A DNA stretch of 64,000 bases, taken from positions 1 to 64,000 of the forward strand of contig JAVVQG010000009.1 in assembly GCA_036655355.1 (NCBI GenBank). The letters are read 5' to 3'. Positions within the stretch are counted from its first letter, which is position 1, and every line of letters starts with the position of its first letter. Both the position numbers and the translations under genes were made by a program. This document shows, piece by piece, positions 60,329-64,000 of the stretch. The DNA comes from JAUNSR01 sp036655355 (GTDB lineage: Bacteria > Bacteroidota > Bacteroidia > Bacteroidales > JAUNSR01). The notes under the pieces were generated by a model, which saw nothing but the letters and a program-made list of their open reading frames with translations, had not been told where the DNA came from and made no database searches.

Positions 60329-60556
60329 ATGGATAACAACAATCAGACGGATAAAAAGAGAAATATCGGCCAGAAGGTTTACTTGGTATTCATTCTGCTC
60401 ATATATTTTGGTATGGGAGGCTATTTTATCGCCATCAATTCATCCGATACGTTGAAAAATAACTCCTACCTCCCCTCTTGGAGTTACTCAGTGTTGGGAG
60501 TCGTATTGATTGTATACGGAATACTCAGATTTAGACGAGCCATCAGAAAACAATAA
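60329..60556 (+). CDS. Small two-helix membrane protein (75 aa)
   Basis: A 75-residue protein with two hydrophobic helices (about 16-34 and 49-65) and basic ends. It lies nine bases after tonB and seven before the PstS-like gene, so it is firmly in the operon. I know such small proteins from similar operons but no function. It may be an assembly or stability factor for the complex. Confidence 0.8.
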   Translation: MDNNNQTDKKRNIGQKVYLVFILLIYFGMGGYFIAINSSDTLKNNSYLPSWSYSVLGVVLIVYGILRFRRAIRKQ

Positions 60557-60563
60557 ATCACCT

Positions 60564-61508
60564 ATGAAATATCTATCAACATTTATTATAGGCTTCCTTT
60601 GTATCTTGCTTTATTCATGCAATAACAAAAAGAATGAGCCTTATACGGAAACAATGAGATCCGGAGTTATAACCGTGGCAATGGATGAAAGTTTCCAACC
60701 GGTACTCCAACAGGAAATCGATGTGTTTGAAGGAATCAACCCCCAAGCCTCTGTTATTCCGATTTATGTAAACGAAACCGAAGCTTTAAATCTGTTCTTA
60801 CAAGATAGCGTCCGGCTTGCTGTTACAACACGTGCCCTCTCAGAAGCGGAAATAGCATCGTTCAATCAACGCAAATTATTTCCGAAGGCGATGGTAATCG
60901 CTACCGACGGAATCGCGTTGATCATCAATAAAGAAAATACCGACTCGTTGATAACCGTAAACCAATTAAGAAGTATTCTGACTGGTGAAACACTGACTTG
61001 GCAGCAACTCAACGGAGGCTCGGGATCTGATTCGATTCAAGTGGTATTTGATCATCCCAATTCAAGTTCCGTGCGTTACGCCCTGGATTCAATATGCAAA
61101 GGAGCTCCCCTTTCTTTCGATCTATTCGCCCAAAAAAACAATCCTTCCGTCATCGACTTTGTAGCCAACCATAAAAATTCGCTGGGGATCATAGGCGTAA
61201 GTTGGATCGGGAATAAGAGCGATACTACACTAATGTCTTTTGTGGATAACATCCGGGTGATGAGTGTAAGTAACGCAATGAATGCTACGTCGCAAAACAG
61301 TTACAAACCTTATCAAGCCTACATCGCGACGAAAGAATATCCTCTGATCCGGAATATCTATGCTTTACTGAACGACCCGAGGGGTGCATTGCCTTCCGGA
61401 TTCTTCAACTTCCTGACTTCTGATCGGGGACAACGGATTATTCTCAAAGCAGGTATCGTTCCGGCTACCCAACCAATAAGGATCGTCTCGACCCGTGATG
61501 AATTGTAA
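60564..61508 (+). CDS. PstS-like substrate-binding lipoprotein
   Basis: A 314-residue lipoprotein: signal ends in LYSCNN with the lipid Cys near residue 19. The fold is PstS/periplasmic binding type (SGVITVAMDESFQPVLQQEIDVFE, then LAVTTRALSEAEI, IATDGIALIIN, RSILTGETLTWQQLNGG). The start at 60564 is preferred over the overlapping frame from 60510. No PstABC follows. Its presence in a TonB operon suggests a periplasmic partner that hands over ligand or senses phosphate. That is inference. Confidence 0.85.
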   Translation: MKYLSTFIIGFLCILLYSCNNKKNEPYTETMRSGVITVAMDESFQPVLQQEIDVFEGINPQASVIPIYVNETEALNLFLQDSVRLAVTTRALSEAEIASFNQRKLFPKAMVIATDGIALIINKENTDSLITVNQLRSILTGETLTWQQLNGGSGSDSIQVVFDHPNSSSVRYALDSICKGAPLSFDLFAQKNNPSVIDFVANHKNSLGIIGVSWIGNKSDTTLMSFVDNIRVMSVSNAMNATSQNSYKPYQAYIATKEYPLIRNIYALLNDPRGALPSGFFNFLTSDRGQRIILKAGIVPATQPIRIVSTRDEL

Positions 61509-61538
61509 ATTATAAAACAATACATATACCAATTAATT

Positions 61539-63167
61539 ATGAAACGAATACGAATCGTCACCTTGATAGAAAGCATGTTTCTTTTTTTTGCAATTTCTCT
61601 CTTTGCAGATAATTCAAAAGCTATTATGTATTATAAGCTTCAATTACTCGATTCATCCAAAGAGATGTTACTCAAAAATCTGCAAAAATCAGATTGCGAT
61701 AAAGGGGAAGCTTGTTACTATTTAGGTAAGATAGCGCTCAAGAATCAATTACCCGATTCGGCGAGTTATTATTTCAAAAAAGGAGAAGAACTCAATCCGG
61801 ATTGTAGATTGAATCTCATCGGTGAAGGTCAGTTGATGTTGGTAAAAGATAAAAAACAAGCCAAAAACCTATTTGACCGCGCTACAGAAGGTAAAGGGAA
61901 AAATGATCCATTAATCCTATTGGCTATTGCACGGGCTTATATGGAGAGTAATGATGAGCAATACCTTGCAATCATTGAAGATCTCAAAACAGAGTACGAC
62001 AAACTGCCGGATGTTTATATTTTGGAAGGCGATGGGCTGTTGATGAAAAACAACTATGGAGATGCCCTTAGCTTATACGAACAGGCGCTTTATTTTGATC
62101 CGAAATGTGAAGAGGCTTATCTAAAATACGCACAGGTGTATAAAGATACGAAACCGGCCATGTCTTTAGAGATGCTAAATAAATTACTTGCCGTTAAACC
62201 GGATTCAGAACTAGCCCAACGCGAAATCGCCGAAGTAAACTTCACTATGGGCGATTTTGGAGCTGCATCCGATAGTTATAAGAGATTTCTATCCTCCGAA
62301 GCATCCCCTTCTGCCCACGATTTGAATCGTTATGCAACCATTCTTTATTATAACAATCAGCTGGATGAAGCCCTTTCGTTTATAAATCAGGTATTGGCGA
62401 AAAACTCGAATGATTTGGTTATGAATCGACTAAAAATGTACATAAATGCTTCTAAGGGAATATCAGAGGAAAGCATGAAACATGCAGATGCTTTTATGAA
62501 AGGTTATAAAGAGGAAGACTACATTACATTAGACTATATCTATTACGGACGCTTATTGAAAGAGTCGAAAAGATATGAAGAAGCGATGAATCAATTCGAA
62601 CAAGTCGTAAAATCAGATCCCGATAAAGTGGAAGTTCTACGAGATATCGCCGAAACGTACGAATCTATGAATGATTACCAGAAAGCCATTGAAGCTTATC
62701 AACGTTTAATGGATCAAAAAAAAGAGAAAGTAGAAACAAGTGATTACCTGGCTTTTGGTAAAGCGTATTATTTTGAAGCAGATGCGATAAAGAATAGTGC
62801 AGATTCTATTCACCAAAAGGAATTCCTCCAGAAAGCGGATAGCTTATTTTCTGTCGTAGCCGAGAAATCGCCAAATAATAGTCTGGGATTCTTTTGGAGG
62901 GCTCGTGCGCTTTCTCTGATTGACTATGATACGACAAAAGGATTGGCAAAACCCTATTATGAGAAAGTGCTTACCATTATTGAACCGGAAGGGAAAGACA
63001 AAAAGAAATTAGTGGAGTGCTACAATTATCTGGGTTATTACCATTATGTACAGAATGATATGGAAGCTTCTATGAACTTTTGGAATAAATCGTTGAACAT
63101 AGACCCCGAAAATGAGGTTGCTAAACGTGCTATCGCTGGTATAAAAGGAGAAATCAAGGGTAAATAA
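61539..63167 (+). CDS. Exported TPR protein of the TonB operon
   Basis: A 542-residue protein with a signal peptide (end near FADNSKA, residue 28) and TPR units across its length, for example YGDALSLYEQALYFDPKCEEAY, RYEEAMNQFEQVVKSDPDKVEVL and EASMNFWNKSLNIDPENEVA. It probably forms a periplasmic scaffold. It starts 30 bases after the PstS-like gene, and it is the last gene in the core operon, with trkH 42 bases on. Confidence 0.87.
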   Translation: MKRIRIVTLIESMFLFFAISLFADNSKAIMYYKLQLLDSSKEMLLKNLQKSDCDKGEACYYLGKIALKNQLPDSASYYFKKGEELNPDCRLNLIGEGQLMLVKDKKQAKNLFDRATEGKGKNDPLILLAIARAYMESNDEQYLAIIEDLKTEYDKLPDVYILEGDGLLMKNNYGDALSLYEQALYFDPKCEEAYLKYAQVYKDTKPAMSLEMLNKLLAVKPDSELAQREIAEVNFTMGDFGAASDSYKRFLSSEASPSAHDLNRYATILYYNNQLDEALSFINQVLAKNSNDLVMNRLKMYINASKGISEESMKHADAFMKGYKEEDYITLDYIYYGRLLKESKRYEEAMNQFEQVVKSDPDKVEVLRDIAETYESMNDYQKAIEAYQRLMDQKKEKVETSDYLAFGKAYYFEADAIKNSADSIHQKEFLQKADSLFSVVAEKSPNNSLGFFWRARALSLIDYDTTKGLAKPYYEKVLTIIEPEGKDKKKLVECYNYLGYYHYVQNDMEASMNFWNKSLNIDPENEVAKRAIAGIKGEIKGK

Positions 63168-63209
63168 AAATAACCTTTAAAGGAATAGGATATGATCCTA
63201 TTATAAAAA

Positions 63210-64000
63210 ATGAAAAATAAAAAAGAATTGATACGAAAAACACCACGCTATGTTAGATATGCCCGGCATCGTTTTCGCCGGTTTATAATGCACATTGATT
63301 TAGGTAAACTTCTAACTTTCGGATATAACTCTCAAGTCCCACAGCGGAATATTGCAGCGGGATATCTTTCTTATATCATTTTCGGTTTTATATTTCTTTC
63401 ACTGCCCTGGTCGCAAAAAACTGATGTTTCAATTATTGACAACCTCTTTATCGTAACATCAGCTATTTCAACTACCGGCCTAACTTCTATAGATATCGGA
63501 ACCTCCTATACCTTATTCGGACAAATCATAATCCTACTAATGATCCAAGTAGGCGGACTTGGATACATGACCATTACCTCTTTCATCTTGTACCAAATGA
63601 CCCATCATTTTATGCGCATAAAAAACGGAATTATGAAGGCGACCTTTTCCATCCCTGACGAATTTGATTTTCAAGGGATATTGAAAGCCGTCATTATCTT
63701 TACGACAGTATTTGAAGTGGGAGGAACATTTCTCCTTTATATCTACTTCTATCAAGCGGGTATTGAAGCTCCTCTTTGGAATGCCGCTTTTCACTCCATT
63801 TCTGCTTTTTGTACGGCCGGCTTCAGCCTTTTTAAGGACAATTTAATGAGTTTCGATACAAATTGGGGCGTGAACCTTGTGATTGCTGTACTCTGTATTG
63901 CCGGAGCACTGGGTTTTATCGTAATGGTAGACATCAGAAATAAGTTTACGATAAAAGGATATCGATTTACGTTCACAACCAAAGTGATCTTTTTCATGAC
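63210..64000 (+). CDS. trkH: TrkH/KtrB-type potassium channel protein (partial, 3' end off window)
   Basis: 263 codons are seen and the frame is open at the window end. A basic N-terminal tail (about 1-30) precedes helices. Selectivity-filter-like segments are visible: SAISTTGLTS near residues 96-105 and ISAFCTAGFS near 200-209. QVGGLGYMT (near 125-133) is a conserved helix element. The protein imports K+ with a TrkA/KtrA partner, not in view. Promoter not seen, so it may be co-transcribed with the TPR gene. Confidence 0.9.
   Translation, partial: MKNKKELIRKTPRYVRYARHRFRRFIMHIDLGKLLTFGYNSQVPQRNIAAGYLSYIIFGFIFLSLPWSQKTDVSIIDNLFIVTSAISTTGLTSIDIGTSYTLFGQIIILLMIQVGGLGYMTITSFILYQMTHHFMRIKNGIMKATFSIPDEFDFQGILKAVIIFTTVFEVGGTFLLYIYFYQAGIEAPLWNAAFHSISAFCTAGFSLFKDNLMSFDTNWGVNLVIAVLCIAGALGFIVMVDIRNKFTIKGYRFTFTTKVIFFM

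Overview
The window looks like a chromosomal segment of a low-GC member of the Bacteroidales (Bacteroidetes). The evidence is a FeoA-FeoB fusion with a Cys-rich partner, TonB/ExbB/ExbD genes with a Bacteroidetes-style TonB C-terminus, a 251-residue zinc-ribbon protein next to a Nif3-like protein, a short AMP nucleosidase, and promoters of the Bacteroidetes type (TTG or TTTG, about 19-21 bases, then TAnnTTTG). Species cannot be fixed by eye. Most of the window is ordinary chromosome; no phage, plasmid, CRISPR array or defence island is visible. One 100-base run of N (41533-41632) marks an assembly gap inside a tRNA cluster.

Layout. 1-1400: a possible IS3-type end, a 22-bp tandem palindromic repeat array, and two tandem paralogous small genes. 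1400-7700: M23 peptidase, an unknown gene, a cupin, a DUF2400 (TIGR02757) gene, a MalY/PatB lyase, mobA, an ASCH-like gene and a deformylase-family gene. 7700-21200: housekeeping genes htpG, clpC, gyrA, a TPR protein, dapA and ligA. GyrA and LigA each carry an acidic, low-complexity insertion. 21200-27900: trmD, a divergent phosphoribosyltransferase-like gene beside a cytosine permease, pyrD-pyrK, and an XRE-type regulator. About 1 kb of AT-rich, dyad-rich DNA lies upstream of the regulator. 28900-35400: holA, amn, an orphan HsdR N-domain gene, zinc-ribbon/Nif3 pair, a probable structured RNA, and aspS. 35400-39000: an osmoprotectant ABC transporter with a translationally overlapping outer-membrane barrel gene. 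39300-41900: DUF308 membrane protein, EamA transporter, and at least four tRNA-Pro(UGG) genes. 41900-48100: a six-gene TolC/HlyD/ABC-2 exporter operon. 48100-50300: a probable small RNA with GTTAAC boxes, and an EptA-like lipid A modifying enzyme. 50600-56500: nitronate monooxygenase-like protein, K+/H+ antiporter, FeoAB and its Cys-rich partner. 56500-56950: four tRNA-Cys(GCA). 57350-64000: ExbB-ExbD-ExbD-TonB-2TM protein-PstS-like lipoprotein-TPR operon, then a TrkH-type K+ channel gene cut by the window end.

The strongest leads for undescribed biology are two promoter-plus-terminator noncoding units (about 33370-33510 on the minus strand and 48454-48527 on the plus strand), and a 50-base element repeated just upstream of two unrelated genes (4451-4500 and 39875-39924). 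Other leads are the operator-like dyad field upstream of the XRE gene, the barrel-plus-osmoprotectant transporter operon, the TonB-system operon with a PstS-like lipoprotein, and the phosphoribosyltransferase-like protein beside the cytosine permease. All functional statements are read from sequence alone; no database search was run.
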